50,202 nucleotides of DNA from Phytohabitans sp036906915 (GCF_036906915.1 NZ_JBAKHX010000063.1:1-50202), one strand, 5' to 3'; counted from the stretch's first letter, positions 15,735 to 24,706 are shown. Numbers and translations are program-made. Notes: a model not told the origin generated them from the letters alone.

Positions 15735-15790
15735 AGGGGCGCGCGGGGCGCGGCATGGTGGGAGGGGCGCGCGGGGCGCGGCATGGTGGG
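15735..15790. repeat. Two exact tandem 28-bp units
   Basis: AGGGGCGCGCGGGGCGCGGC followed by ATGGTGGG, twice without mismatch, ending exactly at the YiaA/B stop codon. Confidence 0.85.
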
Positions 15791-16087
15791 TTAAGGCGTG
15801 GTGCTGGGGACTTTGAAGGGGTCGTGGTCGGACAGGAGTTTGTCCAGGCGGGCCTGGTCGACCCTCGTTACCACCTCGGAGTCGTCCTGCTGGTCGCGGA
15901 CGCATTTGGCCAAGGTGAACGCGGACGTGACAACGTAGAGAACACCGATCGCCAGGAACGCGCGGATCCACGGTCCGATCGGCAGGTACGCGATGCCCAC
16001 GCCGACCGCGGTTACCGAAACGGCGAACGACAGTCCAGCCTGGACGAAAAACGCGGTGGTGTTCTTGCGCTGGATCGGAACGGTCAT
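15791..16087 (-). CDS. YiaA/YiaB two-helix domain membrane protein
   Basis: 98 aa with two hydrophobic segments, about 11-36 (AFFVQAGLSFAVSVTAVGVGI part) and 40-62 (WIRAFLAIGVLYVVTSAFTLA part), separated by a short loop, then a charged C-tail. This matches the YiaA/YiaB two-helix family (PF05360) of unknown function. No operon partner; divergent from the CPBP protease gene. Confidence 0.75.
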   Translation of the reverse strand: MTVPIQRKNTTAFFVQAGLSFAVSVTAVGVGIAYLPIGPWIRAFLAIGVLYVVTSAFTLAKCVRDQQDDSEVVTRVDQARLDKLLSDHDPFKVPSTTP

Positions 16088-16268
16088 ACCCCACAGGGTG
16101 CCGTAAGCGGGTACGCCAGTCGTGGGTACGGGTGCTCAAAAAAGTCAGCCACCTGGCGGACGTTCCCTGAGTACCTGGGCTGAAAGATGGGTAACAACCG
16201 CATAGGAGCGGTAGCCGATGTGAAGTCCTTGCCGCCGTACTGCCAAGGGGCTGCGACGGTGGGCGACA

Positions 16269-16288
16269 GGGGGCGCGAGAGCGCCCCC
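16269..16288. promoter_or_regulatory. 8-bp perfect inverted repeat in divergent region
   Basis: GGGGGCGC-GAGA-GCGCCCCC, 11 nt before the GTG of the CPBP gene and between two divergent starts. No T tract, so an operator or mRNA hairpin is more likely than a terminator. Function unknown. Confidence 0.3.
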
Positions 16289-16299
16289 ATCGGTACGTA

Positions 16300-17394
16300 G
16301 TGTGGATGCTCATGACGAGCCCGCCCCTGCCCGGCACGCCGTATCACCGACTTGCTCGCACCGACCGGCACCGCTGGTGGCGCCCGATCGTCGGCACCGT
16401 TGCGTTTCTCGGGGCCTACATCTTCATCCTTGTGGCGGTCGGCTGCGTCGTGCTCGTTTTCACCGAGGCGGCTGGCCTGCCGGCGGGCGCGGATGGCCTC
16501 CCCGACGTCGGGCCGATCGCCGGCACGGCCGCGTTGTTGCTGAGCCTTGCGATCCTGACGCCGCTGCTGTTTCTGGCGGCCTGGCTGATCCAGCGCCGCC
16601 CGCCGGGGACGCTCGTGTCGGTGACCGGCCGGCTCCGGCTGCGCTGGCTGGGCACGTGCATGGGTGTGGCCCTGTTCTTCGTGCTGGTGCTGATCGGCGT
16701 GGGCACCCTGATCGGCGACGACGTGGCGCCGGCGGCGGCGACCTGGGTGGGGTGGCCGGAGTTCCTGCTCGCCGCGCTGATGCTCGTGCTCCTCGTGCCG
16801 CTGCAGGCGAGTGCGGAAGAGTTCCTCTTCCGAGGGTGGCTGCTCCAGGCGATCGGTTCGTACCTGCGCGGGCCGTTGGTGCCGATCGCGTTGCAGGCGG
16901 TGCTGTTCGGTGCGGCGCATGGTTGGGGTACACCGTGGGGTTTCGCCGCGCTGGCAGTATTCGGCGCGGCGACGGGCTGGCTGACCGTACGCACCGGGGG
17001 GTTGGAGGCCGGCATCGCGCTGCATGTGCTTACGAACCTGCTCGCGTTCCTGGTCGCGGCGGCACTCGGTGGGCTCGACACGGATGAGACGCTGGCCGAC
17101 GCGCCCGGCTACCTGGCTGTACTGGACATGGCGGTCGTGTGCGGGTTCGCGGCGGTGGTCCTGCTGCTGGCCCGGCGCCGCGGGCTGACGGACGCGGTAC
17201 CCGATCCGTCGCCTTGGCCGCCGCGCCCGGCACCGCCGCCGCCCGCCTACGCTGGCCTTCCCTACGGCTGGCCCGCGCCGCCACCCGCAAACTGGCCCGC
17301 GCCGCCGCGACAGGGTGCGGCCCAACCAGCGGCGCCGGGTGCGGTGGCGCCGCCGGCGCCGCCGGGCGTCAGCTCTGAAGAGCCGGCTCCTTAG
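16300..17394 (+). CDS. CPBP-family intramembrane metalloprotease (CAAX protease/Abi)
   Basis: 364-aa multi-pass membrane protein with the CPBP signature EEFLFRGWLLQA (near residue 175) and the downstream His motif in FGAAHGWGTPWGF, plus LEAGIALHVLTNLLA, the expected EExxxR...H...H layout. About eight hydrophobic segments precede a Pro/Ala-rich C-terminal tail (about 300-364). Substrate unknown; relatives handle CAAX-like, bacteriocin or signalling peptides. The start is either GTG 16300 or ATG 16312 (MTSPPLPG); no strong ribosome site is visible for either. The 3' end overlaps the convergent gene by 26 nt. Confidence 0.88.
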   Translation: MWMLMTSPPLPGTPYHRLARTDRHRWWRPIVGTVAFLGAYIFILVAVGCVVLVFTEAAGLPAGADGLPDVGPIAGTAALLLSLAILTPLLFLAAWLIQRRPPGTLVSVTGRLRLRWLGTCMGVALFFVLVLIGVGTLIGDDVAPAAATWVGWPEFLLAALMLVLLVPLQASAEEFLFRGWLLQAIGSYLRGPLVPIALQAVLFGAAHGWGTPWGFAALAVFGAATGWLTVRTGGLEAGIALHVLTNLLAFLVAAALGGLDTDETLADAPGYLAVLDMAVVCGFAAVVLLLARRRGLTDAVPDPSPWPPRPAPPPPAYAGLPYGWPAPPPANWPAPPRQGAAQPAAPGAVAPPAPPGVSSEEPAP

Positions 17395-17941
17395 GCGCTT
17401 CGGCCGCCTCCGATGCCGGCGTTGAGGCCGGACCCGGCGTCGACGCCGACGCGCTCAGCTGCTCCCACAGCATGCCGAGCTGGTGGGCGAGCGCACCCGC
17501 GATGGCGGGCACGATCGGCAGGATCCAGTCGGCGACGGCGCCGCGGTGCGGCAGGTTCAGGATGAGTACCGCCGCGGCGGCACCGCCGAACCCGTGGGCG
17601 AGCGCCCGCCAGACGGCCTTGCCGGCGTGCCCCACCGCGGCGCGCCGGGCGGCTCGGTCACCGAGGTCGGGAAAGCCCGCAAGGGCCCGTGCGTCGCGCC
17701 TGCCGAAGTTGAGCCCGGCCACCACGGCGGTGGCGGAGGTGCCCACGACGGTGGCCAGCAGGAGGCTCCGGGTCAGAAGCATCGACAGTCCGAACGCGGC
17801 CCCGCCGACGCCGAGAGCGACGGCGGCGCGGATCCACTCCTTCTTGTCACCTGGATACCAGTAGTACTTCGTGGTGCCTTCAGAGACTTGCTTGACGATC
17901 CGCCCCATCGCGGTGCTCACCCCACTGGCCGTAACCTGCAT
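17369..17941 (-). CDS. Membrane protein of unknown function
   Basis: 190 aa; no family recognised. The N-terminus (KQVSEGTTKYYWYPGDKKEW) is hydrophilic and aromatic-rich. Hydrophobic segments lie at about 38-60, 62-76, 113-131 and 136-154, and the C-tail is Pro/Ser/Ala-rich (about 160-190). An alternative start is the ATG of MGRIVKQ at 17908. Convergent with and overlapping the CPBP gene. GC and codon bias look native. Confidence 0.65.
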   Translation of the reverse strand: MQVTASGVSTAMGRIVKQVSEGTTKYYWYPGDKKEWIRAAVALGVGGAAFGLSMLLTRSLLLATVVGTSATAVVAGLNFGRRDARALAGFPDLGDRAARRAAVGHAGKAVWRALAHGFGGAAAAVLILNLPHRGAVADWILPIVPAIAGALAHQLGMLWEQLSASASTPGPASTPASEAAEAPKEPALQS

Positions 17942-18009
17942 CGCGGTCGGTCGTTACAAAGCGTAGCTAGGCGATTACCGACAGTGCGTGGGCTTTCTGA
18001 AAACGCGTG

Positions 18010-19500
18010 TCATTCTCCCGAACTCTGGGACAAGGGTCGGATCGCCGGCCCGCCCAGCACCGTGCCGTCCAGGTCGAACCGCGAACCGTGGCAGGGGCAG
18101 TCCCACGAGTTCTCGTCGTTGTTGTACCGCACCACGCAGCCCAGGTGCGTGCAGCGCGCCGACATCGTGACCAGCGTGCCGGCCTCGTCACGGCGGGCCG
18201 CCACGAGCCGGATGCCCTGCCGGAAGACGCCGGCCTCTCCCGGCTTCAGCCGCTCCGGATCGCCGGCCATCACCGCCCGCACCCGGTCGCTCAGGAAGTG
18301 GGCGGCCACCTCCGCGTTGTCGCGGGCGAAGTCCACCGCCGACTGCCGCACCGAGAGCCGCACCGGATCATAGATCCGCGCCCATGGGTTGTCGACACCC
18401 ATGATCAGGTCACTGAGCAGCAGGCCGGCCAGCGTGCCGTTGGTCATGCCCCACTGCCCGAACCCGGTGGCCACCCACAGGTGGTCGCCGCCGAACGGGT
18501 ACCGCCCGATGAACGGCAGGCCGTCGACCGTGGTGTTGTCCTGAGCCGACCACCGGTAGTCGATGCCGGCCAGGCCGAAGCGCTCGATCGCCCAGCGCCC
18601 CAGAGCCTCGTGCCGGGCGAGCGCGTCCGGGACGGTACCGGTGCGGTGGTGCTCGCCCAGGACGATCACCAGCGAGCCCGCACCACGCACGGAGTGGCGG
18701 GTGTCCATGGACAGGTACATGCCGTCCGGGAGCTGGCCGTCGGTTGGCGTACCGGCCACGACGAGGTCGCGCACCGGCGCCATCCGGGCGAAGAAGAACC
18801 CACGGTCCAGGAACGGCGTGTGCGTCGCCACCACCACGTCGCGCGCCCGCAGCCGCCCTCGCTCGGTGGCGACCACGCCATCGCGTACGCCAAGCGCCCG
18901 CGCGCCCTCGACGACGTAGCTGCCGTCGCCGGGGATCTCGGCCGCGAGCGCGGCCAGCCAGCGCACCGGGTGGAACTGCGCCTGCCCGCGCACCGCCACG
19001 GCGCCGGCCACCGGGTACGGCAGGTCGACGTCCTCGACGTACTCGGCGCGCAGCCCCGCATCGGCAGCCGCCTCCGCTTCCCGCTTGAGCTCGTCGCGGT
19101 GCCCGGTCCCCTCGGCGTAGACGTAACTGTCCTGGGTGGACAGTTCGCAGTCGGCGCCTAGTACGGCCGACTCGGAGCGGATCCAGTCGAGCGCGGCGAG
19201 CTGCCCCGCCGCGTACCCGGCGGCCGTGCCCGCCCCGAACCGGTCCGTCAGCTTCGCGTAGACCGCGCCGTGCTGGGCACTCACCTTTGCGGTGGTATGT
19301 CCGGTAACGCCGCCGAGCAGCCGGCGGGCCTCCACGAGGGCCACCGTCCGGCCGGCGCGCTTGAGCAGGTACGCCGTCGTAATGCCGGCGATCCCGCCGC
19401 CGAGCACCGCGACGTCCACGTCGGGAAGGCCGGTGACCGGCGGCGGCACCTCGGGCGATGCGCTCGCGAGCCAGTACGACCTGGGCTCAGGAAGCTTCAT
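18010..19500 (-). CDS. FAD-dependent oxidoreductase with C-terminal Rieske domain
   Basis: 496-aa fusion. It has a DAO-type FAD domain with the dinucleotide motif VLGGGIAGITTAYLLKRAG (near residue 31) and VATGFGQWGMTNGTLAGLL near the end of the FAD part, then a Rieske [2Fe-2S] domain with CTHLGC (about 451) and CPCHGSRFD (about 469), ligands Cys-His/Cys-His. The substrate and electron acceptor are unknown; such DAO-Rieske proteins are widespread and uncharacterised. An ATG at 19500 gives full family length. Appears monocistronic. Confidence 0.88.
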   Translation of the reverse strand: MKLPEPRSYWLASASPEVPPPVTGLPDVDVAVLGGGIAGITTAYLLKRAGRTVALVEARRLLGGVTGHTTAKVSAQHGAVYAKLTDRFGAGTAAGYAAGQLAALDWIRSESAVLGADCELSTQDSYVYAEGTGHRDELKREAEAAADAGLRAEYVEDVDLPYPVAGAVAVRGQAQFHPVRWLAALAAEIPGDGSYVVEGARALGVRDGVVATERGRLRARDVVVATHTPFLDRGFFFARMAPVRDLVVAGTPTDGQLPDGMYLSMDTRHSVRGAGSLVIVLGEHHRTGTVPDALARHEALGRWAIERFGLAGIDYRWSAQDNTTVDGLPFIGRYPFGGDHLWVATGFGQWGMTNGTLAGLLLSDLIMGVDNPWARIYDPVRLSVRQSAVDFARDNAEVAAHFLSDRVRAVMAGDPERLKPGEAGVFRQGIRLVAARRDEAGTLVTMSARCTHLGCVVRYNNDENSWDCPCHGSRFDLDGTVLGGPAIRPLSQSSGE

Positions 19501-19529
19501 GCCCGCCTATGTACCCAGGCGGGACCCGG

Positions 19530-20405
19530 TCAGAACAGGATCGTCGCGAACTCGCCCGCAGGGCGGAAGCCGCAGCGGGCGTAGACCCGCTGCGCCCGCT
19601 CATTGTGGCCGTTGACGTACAGGCTGACCGTCGGCGCCACCCGTCGCAGCGCGTCGCGGACCACCGCCGCCATCGCCGCCGCCGCGAGCCCGCGCCCGCG
19701 CCAGTGCGGCGCCACCCACACGCCCTGGACCTGCGCGGTGTGCCGGGTGACGACCGCCAACTCGGCCTTGAAGACCACCTCACCGTTCAGAACCCGGGCG
19801 TACGCGCGGCGGGACCGCACCATCTCGGTGATCCTTCGGCGGTATCCACGGCCGCGGTCGTCGCCCATCGGCGAGACACCAACCTCTTCGGTGTACATCG
19901 CGACGGCCGCCGGAAACAGCAGGTCGATCTCGTCCGGGCGGACGAGCCGCACACCGGGGTCGGCCGCCACCGCCGGCGGGGCGTCCGCGACCAGGAGTGG
20001 CTGGTACGGCCGGACGTCGCGCGCGGCCCCCCAGTACGGCACGAGGCGCTCCCACAGGCCGAGCACCGCGTCGGCGCGCCCGACGATCGACGAGCAGCCG
20101 CGCTCTTCGGCGAGGATCATGTCAGCGAAGGCCGTCACCGCGGCCGGACTGGCCAGCACGGGCGTCAGGTGACCGCCGAACCAGCACAGCGATTCCAGGT
20201 GCCGGCGCGAGCCGTACCCGTAGATCCGCCCGTCGGAACGCCACCACGACAGGCCGTGCGTGGCGACCCGCTCGGCCACCTGCGCGCCACCGAAGGGATC
20301 GTGGTCGAGGATCCGCTCGACCGCACTCCGCTCGGCCTCGCCGACCTGGCGCACGGGTATCGTCAGCACGTGTACCAGCCTGCCAGATTCGGGCTCGGAG
20401 AGCAT
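19530..20405 (-). CDS. GNAT acetyltransferase with DUF4081 N-domain (Rv2867c-like)
   Basis: 291 aa: an N-terminal DUF4081-like half and a C-terminal GNAT acetyl-CoA-binding domain (VQGVWVAPHWRGRGLAAAAM near residue 228, then LYVNGHNERAQRVYARCGF). In mycobacteria and many other actinobacteria this gene directly follows ispG; here it stands about 10.8 kb away, behind the LacI/ABC/galactanase and EAL/sigma/PadR genes. The ATG at 20405 is 10 nt after the lacI-type gene and has AAGGCG just before it; GTG 20369 (MLTIPVRQ) is an alternative. Substrate unknown. Confidence 0.82.
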   Translation of the reverse strand: MLSEPESGRLVHVLTIPVRQVGEAERSAVERILDHDPFGGAQVAERVATHGLSWWRSDGRIYGYGSRRHLESLCWFGGHLTPVLASPAAVTAFADMILAEERGCSSIVGRADAVLGLWERLVPYWGAARDVRPYQPLLVADAPPAVAADPGVRLVRPDEIDLLFPAAVAMYTEEVGVSPMGDDRGRGYRRRITEMVRSRRAYARVLNGEVVFKAELAVVTRHTAQVQGVWVAPHWRGRGLAAAAMAAVVRDALRRVAPTVSLYVNGHNERAQRVYARCGFRPAGEFATILF

Positions 20406-20415
20406 CGCCTTGCGA

Positions 20416-21450
20416 TCACGCGGAATCGCGTACGACCAGCTCGGTCGGGAGGATCACCGCGGCGGGTGGCTCGCCCGCGATGTGGCCCAACAGCAGCCGC
20501 ACCATCTCGCCGCTGATCCGGCCGAGCGGCTGCCGGATCGTGGTGAGCAAAGGCGTCGAGGCCAGGGCGACCTTGGAGTCGTCGAAGCCGCCGACCGCCA
20601 CGTCGTCGGGCACCCGCTTGCCGACCCGCCGCAGCACGGCGATCGCGCCGGCGGCCATCAGGTCGGAACAGACGAACACCGCGTCGATGTCGGGCGCCTG
20701 GCGCAGCAACTGCTCCATCGCGGCCTCGCCGGACGCCTGCGTGTAGTCGCCGCTCACCACCAGCCGGGGGTCGCCCTCGCCGAGCACGTCGTGGTATCCG
20801 GCGAGCCGGTCGACGCCACCGGACGTGTCGAGCGGGCCGGTGATCGTGGCGATCGTCCGGTGCCCCCGAGACCGCAGGTAGCTGACCATCTGCCGGGCAC
20901 CGTCGCGGTCGTCGGCGGCCACGTACGAGATCTCGCGCTCGTGCCCCAGTGGCCGCCCACACGTGACCACCGGCAGCGTGCGGCCCTTGAGTTCCTCCAG
21001 CAGCGGACTGCCCGCGTGGTCGGAGACCAGCAGCGCCCCGTCGACGTGGCCCGCCGTCACGTACCGGCTGATCCGCTTGCGGTCTTCCTGGGTGCCGGCG
21101 ACGGTCAGCAGCAACGTGATGTCGTGCTCGCCGAGCGCCCGGGTGCAGCCACGCAGCAGCACGTTGAAGTTGGGGTCTTCGAAGAGCCTGTCCTGCGGCT
21201 CGGAGAGGATGAACGCCACCGAGTCGGACCGCTGGGTCACCAGGCTGCGGGCGTGCTGGTTGACCACGTATCCCGTCTTGCGGATCGCCCGCTGCACCGC
21301 CTCCAGGGCCGGCCCGCTGACGTTGTGCCCGCCGTTGAGCGCGCGGGACACAGTGCCGCGGGACACGCCGGCGACGGCGGCGACGTCGTCCATGGTCGGG
21401 CGGGCCCGCTGCGATCGAGAATGGGGAGGCACGTGTTTATTCTCCGTCAC
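20416..21450 (-). CDS. LacI-family regulator of galactan utilisation
   Basis: 344 aa: LacI helix-turn-helix at about 20-66 (TMDDVAAVAGVSRGTVSRAL, hinge Asn/Val) and a periplasmic-binding-like effector domain (DGALLVSDHAG, VGGFDDSKVALASTPLLTTIRQP). GTG start overlaps the stop of the permease gene (GTGA). It should recognise the TGTGAGCGCTCACA-type palindromes at 24601, 24693, 25669 and 25725, linking the importer and the GH53 genes. The inducer is probably a galacto-oligosaccharide, by context only. CebR-type cello-oligosaccharide control is the main alternative for the regulator alone. Confidence 0.88.
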   Translation of the reverse strand: MTENKHVPPHSRSQRARPTMDDVAAVAGVSRGTVSRALNGGHNVSGPALEAVQRAIRKTGYVVNQHARSLVTQRSDSVAFILSEPQDRLFEDPNFNVLLRGCTRALGEHDITLLLTVAGTQEDRKRISRYVTAGHVDGALLVSDHAGSPLLEELKGRTLPVVTCGRPLGHEREISYVAADDRDGARQMVSYLRSRGHRTIATITGPLDTSGGVDRLAGYHDVLGEGDPRLVVSGDYTQASGEAAMEQLLRQAPDIDAVFVCSDLMAAGAIAVLRRVGKRVPDDVAVGGFDDSKVALASTPLLTTIRQPLGRISGEMVRLLLGHIAGEPPAAVILPTELVVRDSA

Positions 21451-22340
21451 GACTTGACCGCTCCCGATAGCAGGTCAACTCGCCAATATCGCTGAAGGGT
21501 CAAGAAGACGGCGACGAGGGGGATCATCGATAGCAGGGCACCGGTGATGACCAGGCTGTACAGCGCGGGTTCGGTGGCGCCGCGGTTGAGCAGCGTGTAC
21601 AGGCCGAGCGTGACCGGAAACTTCCTGTCGTCGGCCAGCATGATGAACGGCAGCAGGAAGTTGTTCCAGATAGCGACGAACTGCACGAGAAACACGGTGA
21701 TCATGCCGGGCACCATCATAGGCAGGGCGACGCTGCGGAAGATCCGGAATTCGCTGGCACCGTCGACCCGGGCCGCCTCGACGATCGTGTCGGGCACCGC
21801 GGCGGCGGCGTAGATCCGCGCCAGGTAGATGCCGTACGGGCTGACGATGCTCGGCAGCAGCACCGACCAGTACGTGTTGGTGAGGCCCACCTTGGCGAGC
21901 ATCAGGTACTGCGGGATGGCGAGCACGATGCCCGGCACCAGCACGCCGGCCAGCAGCACGTTGAAGATCACCGACCGCCCCGCGAACCGGTACTTCGCCA
22001 GCGTGTATCCGCTCAGCCCGGACAGGCCGGCTGACAGCCCCGCGCCGACGCCCGCGTACAGGGCGGTGTTGACCATCCAGCGCCAGTAGATGCCGCCGCC
22101 GTAGTCGGACAGCTCACCCACGTTGTCGAAGAAGGAACCGCTCGGCGCGAACGTGAACGAGGTGAACAGCGTCGAGCCGGCCTTCGTCGAGGCGGCCACC
22201 ACCCACGCGACCGGGAGCAGGCAGTACACGGCGCCGATCAGCAGGACCGCGGTAGGTACGAAGGCGGGGCGTGGACGCCGTGCCGTCGGCACGGCGGCGG
22301 CCGGGCGCGTCGAGCTCCGCGAAGCTGTTGCCGTGCTCAT
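21447..22340 (-). CDS. Sugar ABC importer permease, MalG-like
   Basis: 297-aa inner-membrane protein of the carbohydrate-uptake type 1 family: about six transmembrane helices and the EAA coupling motif EAARVDGASEFRIFRSVALPMMVPG near residue 208. The ATG at 22340 overlaps the stop of the partner permease by one base (TGATG); the earlier open frame is a shadow. Works with 22340-23260 and the binding protein. No ATPase gene is in the cluster, so a shared MsiK-type ATPase elsewhere is likely. Confidence 0.9.
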   Translation of the reverse strand: MSTATASRSSTRPAAAVPTARRPRPAFVPTAVLLIGAVYCLLPVAWVVAASTKAGSTLFTSFTFAPSGSFFDNVGELSDYGGGIYWRWMVNTALYAGVGAGLSAGLSGLSGYTLAKYRFAGRSVIFNVLLAGVLVPGIVLAIPQYLMLAKVGLTNTYWSVLLPSIVSPYGIYLARIYAAAAVPDTIVEAARVDGASEFRIFRSVALPMMVPGMITVFLVQFVAIWNNFLLPFIMLADDRKFPVTLGLYTLLNRGATEPALYSLVITGALLSMIPLVAVFLTLQRYWRVDLLSGAVKS

Positions 22341-23260
22341 CAGCGATCCTCTCCGAAGGCGCGGCGCTGCACGAAGCGCAGGAAACCGAACGACAGCACG
22401 AGCGTGATCGCGGCCAGCAGGATCGAGGTGGCCGCGGCGGAGTACAGGTCGTTGGCGGCGAACGCGTCCCGGTACACCTTCATGAGCGGCGTCCAGGTGG
22501 ACGTGATCGACGTGGTGAGCGACCGGACCGTCAAGGGCTCGCTGAACACCTGCACCGTCACGATCAGAGAGAACACCGTGGTCATGACGATCGCGGGTAT
22601 CAGCAGCGGGATCTTGATGCGCAGCGCGATCTGGAGTTCGGAGCAGCCGTCGATCCGCGCCGACTCGTAGATCTCTGGTGAGATGGCGCGCAGCGACGTG
22701 TACAGGATGATCATGTTGAAGCCGACGCCGCCCCAGACCGCGATGTTGACGATCGAGAAGAGCACCGAGCCAGGACTCAACAGGTTGGGCTCGGGCAGGC
22801 CCAGCCTGTCGAGCACGTAGTTGAGCGGGCTCATCGCCGGCAGGTACAGGAAGCCCCACAACATGCTCGCGATGACCGCCGGCACCGCGTACGGAAGGAA
22901 GATCGAGATACGCGAGAACCGCCGGAGGCCCACCCGCGGCCGGTCGAGCAGCAGCGCGAAGAGCAGCGCCAACCCCAACATGATCGGCAACAGCAGCAGG
23001 CCGTACAGGAGCACCCGCAAGCCGCCCGACCACAGCTCGGAGTCGGTGATCGCGCGCTGGTAGTTGTCGAGGCCGGCGAAGACCTCGCTGCGCGCACCCC
23101 GCCCGAGGCCCAGGCCCTTCACCTGTACCTTCCGCAGGCTCAGGTAGGCGGTGTACCCGACCGGCAGCAGGATGAAGAGCGAGAAGAGCAGCACCGCCGG
23201 GGCGAGGAAGACGTACGGCGCCGCAGTACGCCTCCCCCGGCGGTTCGTCGCGACGGTCAT
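22340..23260 (-). CDS. Sugar ABC importer permease, MalF-like
   Basis: 306-aa permease with six predicted helices and the coupling-loop motif ESARIDGCSELQIALRIKIPLLIPA (near residue 213). An N-terminal basic stretch (NRRGRRTAAPYVFLAP) is typical of this family. ATG 23260 overlaps the binding-protein stop by one base. Confidence 0.9.
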   Translation of the reverse strand: MTVATNRRGRRTAAPYVFLAPAVLLFSLFILLPVGYTAYLSLRKVQVKGLGLGRGARSEVFAGLDNYQRAITDSELWSGGLRVLLYGLLLLPIMLGLALLFALLLDRPRVGLRRFSRISIFLPYAVPAVIASMLWGFLYLPAMSPLNYVLDRLGLPEPNLLSPGSVLFSIVNIAVWGGVGFNMIILYTSLRAISPEIYESARIDGCSELQIALRIKIPLLIPAIVMTTVFSLIVTVQVFSEPLTVRSLTTSITSTWTPLMKVYRDAFAANDLYSAAATSILLAAITLVLSFGFLRFVQRRAFGEDR

Positions 23261-24564
23261 CAGCTCGCGACCTTGAAGCCGTTCTTCTGCATGTCCGCGA
23301 CGGTGGCCGACTGCATCTGGTCCACAGCGGCGCCGAACGGCGACTTCTGCGTGATCGCCTTGCCGAACGCGTCCTGGTAGACCTGGTACGTCACGTTGAC
23401 GTTCGGGCCCCAGGTGACGCCCGCGGCGCCCTCGGCGATCTGCTTGGCCTGCGCGTAAAAGTCGGCCTGCGCAGGGAAGAACGCGGGCGGCTGCGACAGG
23501 GCGGGGCTCGCCTGCGCGTCGCGTGCCGCCGGGTAGATGCTGCACTCCCTGATCAGCACCTCGGTGGCCGCCGCGTCGGTGTTCATCCAGGTGGCGAACT
23601 TGACCGCCGCCGACTGGTTCTTGGACTTGGCGGTCACGCCGGTCGACGAGCCACCCCAGTTACCGGTCTTGCTCTCGCCGGCCGTCCACTGCGGCAGCGG
23701 GGCCATCGCCCACTTGCCCTTGGTGTCGGGCGCGTTGCCCTCCAGCACGCCCGGGCCCCAGATCGCGCTCGGCCAAGCCAGCAGGGTGCCGTCGTTGAGC
23801 GCCTTGTTCCACTCCGGGGTGTACATCGGCTGGTCGTCGATCGCGCCCTCGCTGACCAGGCCACCCCAGTAGTCGGCGACCTTCTTCGTCGCCGCGTCGT
23901 TGATGTTGACCTTCCACGCGTCGCCGTCGACGCCCCACCACGCGGCACCGGCCTGCTGGGCGAGCCCGGAGAACCAGCCCGGGTCCTTCGCGGAGAAGGT
24001 GGTCAGGTACTGCTTCGGCGCCTTGGTGCGCACCGTGCGGGCGGTCTGGGCGAACTCCTCCCACGTCTTCGGCACGGTCAGCCCGTGCTGCTGGAACAGG
24101 TCGGTTCGGTAGTAGAGCATCATCGGGCCCGCGTCCTGCGGGATGCCGTACACCGCGTCGGTGCCCAGGGTCACCTGCTGCCAGACGCCGTCGGCGAACT
24201 TGCCCTTGGTGTCACCGGTCTCCTTGGCGATGTCGGCGAGCACGTCGTTGCTGACCAGGGTGGGCAGCGACTGGTACTCGACCTGCGCCAGGTCTGGCGG
24301 GTTGCCCGCCTTGTGCGCGGTCAGAAGCTTCGTCACGATGTCGCCGCCACCGGCCTGCCGGCTCAGCGTCACGTGGATGTCAGGGTTGGCGGCGTTCCAC
24401 TTGTCGAGGACCTTCTCGATATTGGGCGCCCAGGCCCAGAAGCTCAGCTCGACCTTGCCACCGGTGGTGCCACTGTCGCCGTCATCGGAGTCCGAGCCGC
24501 AGGCGGCAACGAGGCCGGCACCGAGAACCATCGCCACGATCTTCGCACCCAGTGAGCGTGTCAT
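23260..24564 (-). CDS. Sugar ABC importer binding lipoprotein
   Basis: 434-aa extracellular solute-binding protein family 1. Lipoprotein signal peptide with lipobox LVAAC (Cys near residue 22) and an Asp/Gly-rich linker, then a mature domain (VELSFWAWAPNIEKVLDKWNAANPDI, VEYQSLPTL, GNWGGSSTGV). First gene of the leftward importer-lacI operon; a LacI operator lies 36 nt upstream of its start. Likely cargo is galactan-derived oligosaccharide, inferred from the neighbouring GH53 enzyme sharing the operator type. Confidence 0.9.
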   Translation of the reverse strand: MTRSLGAKIVAMVLGAGLVAACGSDSDDGDSGTTGGKVELSFWAWAPNIEKVLDKWNAANPDIHVTLSRQAGGGDIVTKLLTAHKAGNPPDLAQVEYQSLPTLVSNDVLADIAKETGDTKGKFADGVWQQVTLGTDAVYGIPQDAGPMMLYYRTDLFQQHGLTVPKTWEEFAQTARTVRTKAPKQYLTTFSAKDPGWFSGLAQQAGAAWWGVDGDAWKVNINDAATKKVADYWGGLVSEGAIDDQPMYTPEWNKALNDGTLLAWPSAIWGPGVLEGNAPDTKGKWAMAPLPQWTAGESKTGNWGGSSTGVTAKSKNQSAAVKFATWMNTDAAATEVLIRECSIYPAARDAQASPALSQPPAFFPAQADFYAQAKQIAEGAAGVTWGPNVNVTYQVYQDAFGKAITQKSPFGAAVDQMQSATVADMQKNGFKVAS

Positions 24565-24600
24565 CTCAGCCTCTCAAGGTGTTGAATCTGCGGGCATAAA

Positions 24601-24614
24601 TGTGAGCGCTCACA
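24601..24614. promoter_or_regulatory. LacI-type operator O1
   Basis: Perfect 14-bp palindrome TGTGAGCGCTCACA, 36 nt before the sugar-binding-protein start. A minus-strand TTGACA (24643-24638) with an 18-nt spacer to AAGACT (24619-24614) places the operator just downstream of the -10, around the transcription start. Confidence 0.82.
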
Positions 24615-24637
24615 GTCTTGGTGTCACGTGACGGACG

Positions 24638-24643
24638 TGTCAA
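24638..24643 (-). promoter_or_regulatory. -35 box of leftward importer promoter
   Basis: TTGACA on the minus strand. The matching -10 (AAGACT, 24619-24614, 18-nt spacing) is weak, consistent with an activator-independent but repressible promoter or with a misplaced -10. Confidence 0.4.
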
Positions 24644-24692
24644 GAGTCACTCATAGGGCTCTTGACATCTGCAATCATGCGGTTGCAGAAGC

Positions 24693-24706
24693 TGGGAGCG
24701 CTTACA
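24693..24706. promoter_or_regulatory. LacI-type operator O2 (degenerate)
   Basis: TGGGAGCGCTTACA, two mismatches to O1. It lies 25 nt after a rightward CTCTTGACATC (TTGACA 24662-24667) of the same wording as the one at 25652, but no gene follows for over 1 kb. Confidence 0.6.

Larger units (their letters stand above)
15361..15790. other. Gene-free region with inverted-repeat element and 28-bp duplication
   Basis: 430 bp between pcaR and the YiaA/B gene. C-rich low complexity (15361-15442), then a 282-bp element with 76-bp terminal inverted repeats (15443-15724), then two exact 28-bp units (15735-15762, 15763-15790) that end at the stop codon of the leftward gene. Open frames here do not look like protein. 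The palindromic repeat directly after pcaR could form a strong hairpin and end transcription. Confidence 0.7.

Noticed and set aside
16084..17325. 413-aa minus-strand open frame opposite the CPBP protease
   Set aside because: The plus-strand frame has the CPBP motifs and membrane helices; the minus frame is an Arg/Gln-rich shadow.
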